Below are positions 7,933-16,786 of a stretch of 64,000 nt of DNA, in pieces. The translations under genes were made by a program, and so were the position numbers. Each line of letters begins with the position of its first letter. Positions within the stretch are counted from its first letter, which is position 1. The stretch is from UBA1181 sp963648205. Its GTDB lineage: Bacteria; Bacteroidota; Bacteroidia; Bacteroidales; Paludibacteraceae. Where the stretch lies: assembly GCA_963648205.1 (NCBI GenBank), contig CAVJCT010000065.1:1-64000 (forward strand), written 5' to 3'. The notes beneath the pieces were generated by a model. The model did no database searches, was not told where the DNA came from, and was given only the letters and a program-made list of their open reading frames with translations.

Positions 7933-9357
7933 TTAGACTCTAAACAAGTCCTCTAAAGTTATTATTCCATTCATCATACTTGTATACTCATTCCGCTTTG
8001 GTTCTGCTGTGGTAATAAGTGTTAAGAAAACGCCTTGCTTGCAATTTGTCTCTTCGATGAAGGCCGTTTGGCGGTTCTGAATCTTTTCATACTCCGATTT
8101 GGTCATCGTGTATTGACCGATAGAATATTTTACCTCACATAAATTTATCATTTTGTCTGATCTCTCTATGATAAGATCTATTTGGGCACCAGGTTGGTGG
8201 TCTTTGCTTCGCCACGAGTAATATTCTGTGTGGAGACCATTGATGCCTAAAGCGATTTTGATTTGTGGAATGTGAGCCATACACAAACGTTCGTATGCCA
8301 AGCCAAACCAAGTGTTCGTCTTGGGTGTGCCGAGTTTGTGGGTCCAATATTGCTCGTCTGAAGTTTTGTTTCTACAGAAATCATAATAAAACCGTGTATA
8401 AAAGTCTGTTAGATGGTAAATGCCCTCTGTCGCTTTTATGCCTCCTCTTGTGGCTCGAACAGCCATACGACTAATGAATCCGCATTGTAATAGGTCGTCA
8501 AGAATTTCTGTCAATCTGCCGTTGGTACTCAACTTTTGTATCAACTCTTTGCGTGTCATCCCTTGTTGGTTAGTTGCCAAAAGGTCAATTACTTTCAAGT
8601 ATGACTCTGGGTTTTTAAAAAGTGAACCATACAGACGATGAAATTCTTCTTTCATCTTACCATCTGATGAAAAAAACAACCAGTCTATGTTTTGTGTCAG
8701 GCTTAAACGATTATCCAATAAACTTAGGTAATAGGGGATACCACCAAGTATCATATAACATTGTGCGATACTGTCTCGTGTCCATTTGAACCCCGCATTC
8801 TTCAAATAATCTTCCGTTTCTGCCAAGCAGAATTGCTTTAACCAAAGAGTTTGTGTCAGACGGTTATGCAATCCTCCCTTGCTATCTAAAAGATTATGTG
8901 TCATCCACGATGTGGCAGATCCGCAGACTATCAGTTTGATATTTCCTTGCCAAGCAGCCCAGTTATTCCAAAAATATCCTAAGGCATGAACAAAATTTGA
9001 TCTCTGTGTATCGAAGCACGGCAATTCGTCAATAAAAATAATTAGCGGTTTCTCATTCTCCTTCCCTTTTGCTTCCAACAGATGTCGTAGTTTGTCAAAA
9101 CCCTCCATCCAGTCTGAAAACGTGCAATCTTTACAACCATATTCTTTTAAGGAGGTGATGAAACTTTTCTTTTGTTCGGATGCATTTCCTTCTAAAATGC
9201 CTGTCGCAGCAAAAGCAAATCTGTTGCCAAAAAGATTTCGTATTAGAAAGGTTTTTCCCACACGTCTTCTTCCGTACAGGGCGATGAACTCTGACTGCTC
9301 GGAATCAATGTACCTCTCCAAGTCTTGTATTTCTTTTTGTCTGCCAATTATTTTCAT
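7933..9357 (-). CDS. AAA ATPase with C-terminal nuclease-like domain (DUF234 type)
   Basis: 474 residues. An archaeal-type AAA ATPase domain carries Walker A GRRRVGKT (29-36) and a Walker B of the form LIIFIDELP. A winged-helix segment follows (about 260-320), then a C-terminal region with QIDLIIER and CEVKYS, the arrangement of a PD-(D/E)XK nuclease fold. Such ATPases are common accessory genes in Bacteroidales with poorly known roles. A near-perfect 47-bp palindrome lies 65 bp upstream of the start (9422-9468). Confidence 0.8.
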   Translation of the reverse strand: MKIIGRQKEIQDLERYIDSEQSEFIALYGRRRVGKTFLIRNLFGNRFAFAATGILEGNASEQKKSFITSLKEYGCKDCTFSDWMEGFDKLRHLLEAKGKENEKPLIIFIDELPCFDTQRSNFVHALGYFWNNWAAWQGNIKLIVCGSATSWMTHNLLDSKGGLHNRLTQTLWLKQFCLAETEDYLKNAGFKWTRDSIAQCYMILGGIPYYLSLLDNRLSLTQNIDWLFFSSDGKMKEEFHRLYGSLFKNPESYLKVIDLLATNQQGMTRKELIQKLSTNGRLTEILDDLLQCGFISRMAVRATRGGIKATEGIYHLTDFYTRFYYDFCRNKTSDEQYWTHKLGTPKTNTWFGLAYERLCMAHIPQIKIALGINGLHTEYYSWRSKDHQPGAQIDLIIERSDKMINLCEVKYSIGQYTMTKSEYEKIQNRQTAFIEETNCKQGVFLTLITTAEPKRNEYTSMMNGIITLEDLFRV

Positions 9358-9421
9358 GTCAGTTCCTATTATTGTCGTATTCCGTTTGCATAGTTACGCT
9401 TTTTATTTGACTTTACAAAAT

Positions 9422-9468
9422 GAGTTGGTGCCAAACTCTGCAAAATTTGCAAACTTTGGCACCAACTC
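9422..9468. repeat. 47-bp near-perfect palindrome upstream of the AAA ATPase
   Basis: The outer arms GAGTTGGTGCCAAA (9422-9435) and TTTGGCACCAACTC (9455-9468) are perfect inverse complements. The inner arms TGCAAA (9439-9444) and TTTGCA (9446-9451) share the same axis at base 9445. Over the whole 23-bp arms only two pairs fail (36/54 and 38/52). No T tract follows on either strand, so it is not a classic terminator. It could be an operator, a cruciform or an RNA hairpin in the ATPase leader. Confidence 0.85.
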
Positions 9469-9498
9469 GTTGATTCTATGGTGATGGTCTGACTACAT

Positions 9499-9533
9499 AA
9501 AACAAAGAGAGCGAGGCATTTAACCTCGCTCTC
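9499..9533 (-). terminator. Terminator of the glgP operon
   Basis: A 10-bp perfect stem GAGAGCGAGG/CCTCGCTCTC (9507-9516, 9524-9533). On the minus strand it is followed by TTTGTTTT. It lies 25 bp after the glgP stop. Confidence 0.85.
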
Positions 9534-9558
9534 TCCTTTGCTATTGTCGTTTTGTCGA

Positions 9559-12117
9559 TTAGAACCAACGTACGTAGCAGAAGTCTTGACGGTGAGCCAA
9601 GTCCTTGCTCTTAGGGAACATACGGAATGCGTACTTGAAGATACCTGTGCTTGATACACGATCCTCGAAGTGGAAGTACAACTTAGAACCTTCAGCCTTA
9701 ACGAGGGTCATCTCCTTAGCATCGTCGAGCTTCTCTTGGTTGTCTACCTTTTGGATTGATACGAAATCAACGCCAACGCTTTCTCCAAGACCCTTAGTAT
9801 CTATAACAACGTCTGCTGTGTAGTTGTCGCCAACTTCAGCGTTGTTAGTCAACTTGTCTGATACTACTGCAGAGACGATTTCGATACCATCCCATCCTTC
9901 AGCAACTTTCTGCTTCCAAGCTGCGATCTCCTTAGCCTTAGCATATTTGTTTGCTGTAACGAATGCCTTTCTCTTCTCCAATGGAGCATAGAAACGCTCG
10001 ATGTAGTCGTCCAACATACGCTTCATAGTGTAGTTAGGAGCGATTTGAGCGATTGAGTTCTTGATCGTCTGGATCCACTCTGGAGAGTAACCCTTGCTGT
10101 TTGTAGCGTAGTACATTGGCACGATCTCGTTCTCCAAAATCTTGTAGATGGTTGCAGCATCCAACTGATCCTGGTGTGGTTGGTAGTCGTAAGTACGCTT
10201 CTCGGTCAATGCCCATCCTGCGCCTTCGCGATATCCCTCATACCACCATCCGTCTTTTACTGAGAAGTTGACAACACCGTTCATCAAGGCTTTCTCTCCT
10301 GATGTTCCAGATGCCTCCAACGGACGAGTAGGGGTGTTCAACCAAATATCAACACCTGAAATCAAACGCTTAGCCAATGCGATATCGTAGTTCTCCAAGA
10401 AGATAATCTTACCGAGGAACTCAGGTTGTCTTGAAATCTCAATGATTCTCTTGATCAAACCCTTACCTCCACCATCTGCAGGGTGTGCCTTACCAGTGAA
10501 GATGAACTGTACTGGACGAGTAGGGTTGTTAACGATCTCTGCAAGTCTCTTCAAGTCGGTGAACAACAAGTGTGCACGCTTGTAAGTAGCGAAACGACGA
10601 CCGAATCCGATAGTCAACGCATTAGGGTTGATGTTATCGAGGATTGACAAGATACGTTGTGGGTCGCCCTGGTTGCGCAACCAACTCTCGCGATATTTAA
10701 CACGGATGAAGTCAATCAACTTGTTCTTCAAGAGTTTACGAGTCTCCCAGATCTTCTCGTCTGGAACATTGTAAATCTTCTCCCAAATCTTAGTGTTTGA
10801 CTGGTCTCCGTAGAATTTGCTTCCGAAGTTTTCTTCAAACAATTGTCTCCAAGCAGGATCTGCCCATGATGGCATGTGAACACCATTGGTTACATATCCA
10901 ACGTGAGACTCCTCCCAGAAGTAGCCCTTCCAAATTGGAGCGAACATCTTCTTTGAAACCTCACCGTGCAACCAGCTCACACCGTTAACCTCTTGGCAAA
11001 GGTTGCAAGCGAATACACTCATAGAGAACTTCTCGCCCTTGTCTCCTGGGTTTTCACGTCCAAGATCCATCAACTCATCAAATGAGATGCCGAGCTTCTC
11101 TGCGTAGTGCCACATGTACTTGCTGAACAATCCCTCGTCGAACTTATCGTGTCCTGCAGGAACTGGAGTGTGTACAGTGTAGAGTGATGAAGAACGTACA
11201 ACCTCGAATGCCTCGCGGAATGAAAGTCCATCTTCGCGAATGTAATCATACAAACGTTGTACATTGATCAATGCTGCGTGTCCCTCGTTGCAGTGGTATG
11301 TGTCATGCTTGATGCCGAGCTTCTTCAACATGATGATACCTCCGATACCGAGCAAATACTCTTGTTTCAAACGGTTCTCCCAGTCTCCACCATACAAAGT
11401 GTGAGTGATTGAACGGTCAAACTCAGAGTTCTTGTCGATGTCTGTATCCATCAAGTAAAGGTTTACACGACCTACTGCTACTTTCCAAATATTAGCGTAG
11501 ATGATACGGTCGTGGTATGGAACCTCCAAAAGGTCAGCGTTTCCGTTAGCGTCTTTTACCAACGTTACAGGGATGTTGTTGAAGTTCTGTGGCTCGTAGT
11601 TAGCGATCTGGTCGCCATCCATTGACAATGTCTGTGTAAAGTAACCGTAACGGTAGAGGAATCCGACTGCTGTCATGTTGATGTTGCAATCACTGGCCTC
11701 CTTTACATAGTCTCCTGCCAATACTCCAAGACCTCCAGAGTAGATCTTCAAAACATCTGTCAAACCATACTCCATTGAGAAGTAAGCTACAGATGGCTTC
11801 TTAGGATCCTTTGGAGTGTTTACGTATTTAGAGAAGTTGGCGTATACCGCGTCAATCTTGGTTAACAATTCCTTGTCTTTCAAAACTGCGTCCATCTTCT
11901 CTGCGTCAATGCTGTTCAAGAACAACACTGGATTCTTTCCGCTCTTCTCCCAAAGGTCTGCATCGATCTCTTTGAAAAGATCTGTTGCCTCTGTGTCCCA
12001 AGACCAATACACATTGTATGCGATCTCTTGGAGCTTCTCCAACTTAGCCGGAATCTTGGCTTTAGTTGTAACTTCCTTCCATGTAGGATAGTTTGATTGA
12101 TTAATCTTTAAACTCAT
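9559..12117 (-). CDS. glgP: Alpha-glucan phosphorylase (DUF3417-containing)
   Basis: 852 residues. An N-terminal DUF3417 segment (about 1-100, with NVYWSWD) is followed by a GT35 phosphorylase core. The motif GTSGEKALMNGV contains the Lys expected to bind pyridoxal phosphate, preceded by NTPTRPLEASGTSG. It releases glucose-1-phosphate from alpha-1,4-glucans. A C-terminal beta-rich extension of about 130 residues (including KLYFHFEDRV) follows the catalytic core. It lies 32 bp downstream of the glycogen synthase gene in the same operon, so synthesis and breakdown are co-transcribed. Confidence 0.93.
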   Translation of the reverse strand: MSLKINQSNYPTWKEVTTKAKIPAKLEKLQEIAYNVYWSWDTEATDLFKEIDADLWEKSGKNPVLFLNSIDAEKMDAVLKDKELLTKIDAVYANFSKYVNTPKDPKKPSVAYFSMEYGLTDVLKIYSGGLGVLAGDYVKEASDCNINMTAVGFLYRYGYFTQTLSMDGDQIANYEPQNFNNIPVTLVKDANGNADLLEVPYHDRIIYANIWKVAVGRVNLYLMDTDIDKNSEFDRSITHTLYGGDWENRLKQEYLLGIGGIIMLKKLGIKHDTYHCNEGHAALINVQRLYDYIREDGLSFREAFEVVRSSSLYTVHTPVPAGHDKFDEGLFSKYMWHYAEKLGISFDELMDLGRENPGDKGEKFSMSVFACNLCQEVNGVSWLHGEVSKKMFAPIWKGYFWEESHVGYVTNGVHMPSWADPAWRQLFEENFGSKFYGDQSNTKIWEKIYNVPDEKIWETRKLLKNKLIDFIRVKYRESWLRNQGDPQRILSILDNINPNALTIGFGRRFATYKRAHLLFTDLKRLAEIVNNPTRPVQFIFTGKAHPADGGGKGLIKRIIEISRQPEFLGKIIFLENYDIALAKRLISGVDIWLNTPTRPLEASGTSGEKALMNGVVNFSVKDGWWYEGYREGAGWALTEKRTYDYQPHQDQLDAATIYKILENEIVPMYYATNSKGYSPEWIQTIKNSIAQIAPNYTMKRMLDDYIERFYAPLEKRKAFVTANKYAKAKEIAAWKQKVAEGWDGIEIVSAVVSDKLTNNAEVGDNYTADVVIDTKGLGESVGVDFVSIQKVDNQEKLDDAKEMTLVKAEGSKLYFHFEDRVSSTGIFKYAFRMFPKSKDLAHRQDFCYVRWF

Positions 12118-12149
12118 ATTTTTTTGCTGTTTAGAAGTTTCTTCTATTA

Positions 12150-13787
12150 TTATTTAGACAAGGCGATTTTGAATGCTTCTTGATAGTAGTTGATGAAATC
12201 GTTCCACGAACATTTCTTGGCTATATCCGTCGCTTTCTTCTTCGCTTTATCGTATTCTTTTTTATCCATTGCTGCTACTTTGCCGATGTTCTCTTTGATG
12301 TTCTCGGCTAATGCTAAGTAGTTGCTGTCGTCGCGGTGCAACACTGCCACACCATTTGTAATGTCCACTTCTTGTTTCGACACCCAAAGTCCGAATCCTG
12401 CAAGGTCGGTCGTGATGGTCGGAATGCCAAATGCCGCACTCTCCAAAGGAGTGTAACCCCACGGCTCGTAGTAGGAGGCAAAGACTGTTAGGTCAAGTCC
12501 TGGTAACAACTCGTAGTAACTCTTGTTGAAGATTCCGTCGTCTCCGTTTAAGTAACTTGGTACGAGAATTACCTTCACTTTCTGGTCTTTGTTATTGTCA
12601 AAGTGGAACACGCGCATCGTGTGCAGAATCGAATCATCCAAGTAATTGTAAATTTCATGGGTGATGTTCTTCATATAGGCAGCAGTATCATCGACATTGC
12701 CTTTCAATCGTGCTTGCAAATCCTTTCTCGGGCCTAAGTTCCATCCGGGAACAAGCAAAAAGGCAACGATTTCTCGCTTGATATTTGAGTTTTCTGCCAC
12801 TTTCTGCAACGAACTCAAGAAAAGATCGATTCCTTTGTTACGGAACTCATATCGTCCGCTTGTGGCAACGAACAAAGCATCGTCTGAAATAGGGTAGCCA
12901 AAGAGTGCTTCTGCCACTTTCTTCAAGGTTGCTTTTGCGTCTTTCCTCGCTTTCGTGTATTTCGCACCTCTCGGAATGAAATCATCTTCAAATCCGTTTG
13001 GTGTGATGATGTCTGGACGTTTGGTCAACAACTGCTCGCACTCTCTTCCGGTGATGTCACTCACGGTGGTGAAGCAATCGGCTTGCAACGCAGCGTTCTT
13101 CTCAATGAGGTGTTTCGCTGTTACGTTCAACTCGCCAGCCATCTGGTCTCCATTGTAATTTTCAAAATATTGGTAAAGATTCTTACCATTGAAACAAATG
13201 GAGCGACCTGTTGTGGTGGCATGCGTGGTGAAAAGTGTCTTCACCTTGAGTTGATGTATCTTGGTGTAGAGCAGTCCAGAACCTGTTGTCCATTCATGAA
13301 ACTGTGCTACGACATTTTTTCCATCTAACTTGAAATAGTTGCAGTAACTCTCTACGACTCTCGCTGTTGCATATCCGAAGAGTACGGACTCGTTGTAGTC
13401 GCCATAGGCTTGCATTGAGTCGACTTTGAAGTGATCCCACAATTCGTAGAGGAAACTGTTCGTAACCTCTGCCAATTTTCTGTGGTCTACCAACACAACA
13501 ATTGGACTTCCAGGAACCAACCAACGACCCACACGAATGTTGAGTTCATCTTTCTTTGCGGCTTTCACCCACGCAGAAAGTAGTTCCTTGTCTTCTTTGA
13601 AAAATAGGTTGGTATTGCCTTCAAAATCAGGACCGACGTATATCAAAGCATCTCCGTAGATTGTATTGAGAGCCTTAGCCTGCGTTGACAGCACCGTGTA
13701 AATTCCGCCAACTTTATTGCAGACCTCCCAACTGATCTCAAATACATAGTCTGGTATGGTTTTGCTTCCTTTCATATACATTCGCAC
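12150..13787 (-). CDS. Glycogen synthase, GT3-like glycosyltransferase
   Basis: 545 residues. The N-terminus has EISWEVCNKVGGIYTVLS, which resembles the eukaryote-type GT3 glycogen synthase (Glu-Val-x-Asn-Lys-Val-Gly-Gly-Ile) rather than the bacterial GT5 GlgA. The C-terminal half has the retaining GT-B donor site with YYEPWGYTPLESAAFGIPT. GT3 enzymes usually use UDP-glucose; the donor here is inferred from family. First gene of the glycogen operon. Alternative starts at Met3 or Met5 are possible. Confidence 0.88.
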   Translation of the reverse strand: MRMYMKGSKTIPDYVFEISWEVCNKVGGIYTVLSTQAKALNTIYGDALIYVGPDFEGNTNLFFKEDKELLSAWVKAAKKDELNIRVGRWLVPGSPIVVLVDHRKLAEVTNSFLYELWDHFKVDSMQAYGDYNESVLFGYATARVVESYCNYFKLDGKNVVAQFHEWTTGSGLLYTKIHQLKVKTLFTTHATTTGRSICFNGKNLYQYFENYNGDQMAGELNVTAKHLIEKNAALQADCFTTVSDITGRECEQLLTKRPDIITPNGFEDDFIPRGAKYTKARKDAKATLKKVAEALFGYPISDDALFVATSGRYEFRNKGIDLFLSSLQKVAENSNIKREIVAFLLVPGWNLGPRKDLQARLKGNVDDTAAYMKNITHEIYNYLDDSILHTMRVFHFDNNKDQKVKVILVPSYLNGDDGIFNKSYYELLPGLDLTVFASYYEPWGYTPLESAAFGIPTITTDLAGFGLWVSKQEVDITNGVAVLHRDDSNYLALAENIKENIGKVAAMDKKEYDKAKKKATDIAKKCSWNDFINYYQEAFKIALSK

Positions 13788-13816
13788 TCAAGTTAAACAA
13801 TTCAAGTTTGCTATCG

Positions 13817-13848
13817 CAAATTTATTTTTAACATTTGGTGTTTGCAAC
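13817..13848 (-). promoter_or_regulatory. Promoter of the glycogen operon
   Basis: On the minus strand TAAATTTG (13817-13824) is preceded by GTTG (13845-13848) at 20 nt, one base off the TTTG consensus. The transcript would start about 20 nt before the glycogen synthase start. The rest of 13788-14022 is AT-rich without a gene. Confidence 0.5.
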
Positions 13849-14022
13849 TTAAACACGCTTTTATTTTGTTATATATCGTTAAAAATAAATTGTTTTCCTC
13901 TCACAGGTGTGTCTAATGAACAATAAATCGTCTTTTTTATCGTTCGCTTACTCGCCTTTTTCTCGCCACGGCAAAGTCAAATAAAATTTGTCTCTGCTCG
14001 TCTGGCTTATCGAAAAGGTTCA

Positions 14023-16704
14023 CTATTTTTCATACCATAATGGGTAATCGCTTGATGAGGTTCTCTTTTCATACTTGAGATCTTGCAACATGGATGATGT
14101 TACACCTATATGGAAATTGAATCCTTGGTTCGTTCCGAATGGGATGAAATCGAGCGAAGCCGACCAACAGTGCAGGTTTCTTCTTACACTGCATGAGGTG
14201 TATGACATTTCATGATTCAAGAAATCGTATCCTGAACTAATCGTAAAACTCCAGTTTTTGGAAAAATTGATGCTTCCTGAGAAGTTCAACGACTGTGTGA
14301 GTCGCCTGTCATATTCCAAAGTCTCTTTGTTGAACTGATAGTTCCCGTACGAAATAGAGTAACTGACATTGAGGTTCCATGGTAAAGAGAAATCTTCGTA
14401 ACCATCTGCATCTTTCTCTTTCTCCTCCTGATTTTGTTCAACTTGCTTGTTGACAATGTCATCGAGCGTCTCGGTGCTTGGATCCCACTCGTCTTCCTCT
14501 TCTTCTATTTGTTGAGTGTCCTCTTCTTTCTTCTTTTTCTTGAAAGTGTTGTTGTTGAACGAATAGTTGAACGCAGAACGTACGTTTGTCAGTCTGAATA
14601 TTCGTCCGTTTCTTTCCCATTCAGAAAGATTTGATTTATAGACGGCTCCACTTTCGTCTAATTTGTAGGTGTATGGACAGAATCCTGCTGATACGTTCAA
14701 ATTGACTTTTGGGGTGATTTTCAGACGTAAACTGGCTGAAATATCATTCCAAGGTGCTTCATCCTCATCGTGGAAGAGGTTATAGCTGGTGTTTAACGTC
14801 AAATTATCAATCAGTGAAATTTTCTTATATCCTGATGTGTCTTTGTCTGAATGGACTTTCATTTCCAAGTTGTTTGTGAGGGTAAGGTTCAATACGCCTC
14901 CGCCCGAACTGGTTGGTCCACCGTAGTAGTTGGAAGAGAAGTAGTTATACTCGATGGTGTCCATACTTCCATCTTGCAATTTTCGGATGTAACTGTCGTA
15001 GTAGTTTTGGTGGAATGAAGGCCAAGGCTTCTCCATCTTTGGTGAGAACGACAAAGAGGCAGATGGTTGCACAACGTGACGTATCATACTGATTTTCTTG
15101 CCCCATATTGGTTGGTAAAATCCGTACAACTGCGTACTCATGTTCACACTCGCACTCATGTCGTTGATTCGATAGAAACCATTTTCATAGCTTTTCTCAA
15201 CTTTCTGCTCCTGCTGATTCCAATATTGTTTCACCTTCTTGAAATACCACTTTTCGTTGTAACTCAAGGATGGCGTGAAAATCAAATATTTAAATAAGGT
15301 ATAAGATGCTCCGGCTGAAACTTGGTTCTTGATACCGTTATTCCAATCGTTCAAAAGGTTTGAATCCCACAATTTATCGGTTTTTGTAGAGATGTAATTG
15401 TCGAAATTCATACCATAACTGAGGTAAATCTTCTCAAACCATTTGTCTTTCCCAACTTTTTCTTTTCGTTTGAAAGGGTAGACACGCGACATATTGAGGT
15501 TGATAGTTGGAAACTTCAACGAAATGGTAGAGTCGCTCTGTCTCTGGTTTAATGTGAAGTTGGTGGTCAGTGAGAATGGAGACTCTGGAAATCTATAGGT
15601 ATAGTTGATACTTGATGATTTATTGTTCTCACCGTATGTTGATGGGTTATAATAAGAATTGACGTTGTTCTTATTATAAGAGGTAGACGTGTAGTTGACG
15701 GATGCCGAGAAGGTGCTGAAAGGGTTGGCTTTCGCATCTTGCGAGTGCGTCCAGATGATTTTCAAGTCGTTAGTCTGCGTGTAATCGGGCAAGGTCTTGT
15801 CGCTCGTTACAGTCGACTGATAGCCGAAATAGAAATTTCCATTGAACTTATACCTCTTTTTATAGCGAACGTTGGCATTGGCAGCCCACGAACCGTTGGT
15901 GTAGATATCACCGCGTAAAGCCATGTCGAAATATTGGTTGATGGCTAAATAATATCCTCCGTTGCGAAGATAAAATCCCCTGCTGGACTCTTCTCCGAAG
16001 GTTGGCATCAAGATACCCGAAGAGTATTTTGAAGTGAATGGGAAAAATCCGAATGGCAATGCTAACGGCAGTGGAACATCCTCAATCACCAAATAGGCGG
16101 GACCTGCAACAATATATTCTTTCGGCTTTACTTTCGCTTTAGTCAAATTGAGGTAGAAGTGAGGATGCTCATGGTCGTCACAGGTGGTGTATTTACCGTT
16201 GCGCATCAGGAAGGTGTTATCCTCTAATTTTTTTGCTTTCTCACTCGTTACATATCCTTCTCCTTGTTGGGTTACGACGTTGCGAATCAATCCTTTTCTC
16301 GTCTTGAAGTTGAAGTCTATGCTCTCCGACTCGTACTCTTCCGGACCATCTTTAAATATTGGTTTGTTGGACAGTGCACCTGCCGAGTCGACACCTGCTC
16401 TTGCGTGTACAAGGTTGCTGTCTGTGTTCAACACGATGTGGTCGGACGTGAGTTCCATGTCCTGATAAGTTACTTTCGCCTCTCCAAAAAGATAGGCTTG
16501 TCCACTTGCATAAAATACGATTGAGTCTTTGGCAGAATAGGTAACTATGTCTGTTATAGCGTCTTTAGAATAACGCTCGGTTTTCTCTTCTTTCTTCTCT
16601 TCTGACTTTTCTTGTGCTTGTAAATGGAAAATGCTCACTATGAAAAATAGCGAGAAAATTGATATAATCTTATATAAACGTCTCAGTTTCAAGAAGTTAT
16701 CCAA
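14023..16704 (-). CDS. LptD/OstA-like outer-membrane LPS assembly protein
   Basis: 893 residues with an N-terminal signal sequence (cleavage after about residue 30, LQAQ). An OstA-like periplasmic domain (about 50-230, with GEAKVTYQDMELTSDHIVL) is followed by a long aromatic-rich beta-barrel (about 240-893). LptD inserts lipopolysaccharide into the outer leaflet of the outer membrane. An acidic insertion rich in Glu/Asp/Lys (about 720-760) looks like a low-complexity loop. It is divergent from the amidase gene, with both promoters in the 82-bp gap. Confidence 0.85.
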   Translation of the reverse strand: MDNFLKLRRLYKIISIFSLFFIVSIFHLQAQEKSEEKKEEKTERYSKDAITDIVTYSAKDSIVFYASGQAYLFGEAKVTYQDMELTSDHIVLNTDSNLVHARAGVDSAGALSNKPIFKDGPEEYESESIDFNFKTRKGLIRNVVTQQGEGYVTSEKAKKLEDNTFLMRNGKYTTCDDHEHPHFYLNLTKAKVKPKEYIVAGPAYLVIEDVPLPLALPFGFFPFTSKYSSGILMPTFGEESSRGFYLRNGGYYLAINQYFDMALRGDIYTNGSWAANANVRYKKRYKFNGNFYFGYQSTVTSDKTLPDYTQTNDLKIIWTHSQDAKANPFSTFSASVNYTSTSYNKNNVNSYYNPSTYGENNKSSSINYTYRFPESPFSLTTNFTLNQRQSDSTISLKFPTINLNMSRVYPFKRKEKVGKDKWFEKIYLSYGMNFDNYISTKTDKLWDSNLLNDWNNGIKNQVSAGASYTLFKYLIFTPSLSYNEKWYFKKVKQYWNQQEQKVEKSYENGFYRINDMSASVNMSTQLYGFYQPIWGKKISMIRHVVQPSASLSFSPKMEKPWPSFHQNYYDSYIRKLQDGSMDTIEYNYFSSNYYGGPTSSGGGVLNLTLTNNLEMKVHSDKDTSGYKKISLIDNLTLNTSYNLFHDEDEAPWNDISASLRLKITPKVNLNVSAGFCPYTYKLDESGAVYKSNLSEWERNGRIFRLTNVRSAFNYSFNNNTFKKKKKEEDTQQIEEEEDEWDPSTETLDDIVNKQVEQNQEEKEKDADGYEDFSLPWNLNVSYSISYGNYQFNKETLEYDRRLTQSLNFSGSINFSKNWSFTISSGYDFLNHEMSYTSCSVRRNLHCWSASLDFIPFGTNQGFNFHIGVTSSMLQDLKYEKRTSSSDYPLWYEK

Positions 16705-16730
16705 AATTATTTTTGGTTTAATTCGGGTGC

Positions 16731-16763
16731 AAATTTACAAATAATTTTTCCTAAATTTGCCAA
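16731..16763 (-). promoter_or_regulatory. Promoter of the lptD-like gene
   Basis: Minus-strand TAAATTTG (16731-16738) with TTGG at 16760-16763, 21 nt upstream. Confidence 0.5.
16752..16759 (+). promoter_or_regulatory. Promoter -7 element of the amidase gene
   Basis: Plus-strand TAAATTTG, 28 bp before the amidase start. It overlaps the upstream region of the divergent lptD promoter, so the two promoters share sequence. No good -33 TTTG is seen. Confidence 0.45.
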
Positions 16764-16786
16764 CGTTCAGTTAAAAATAGGAGGAG

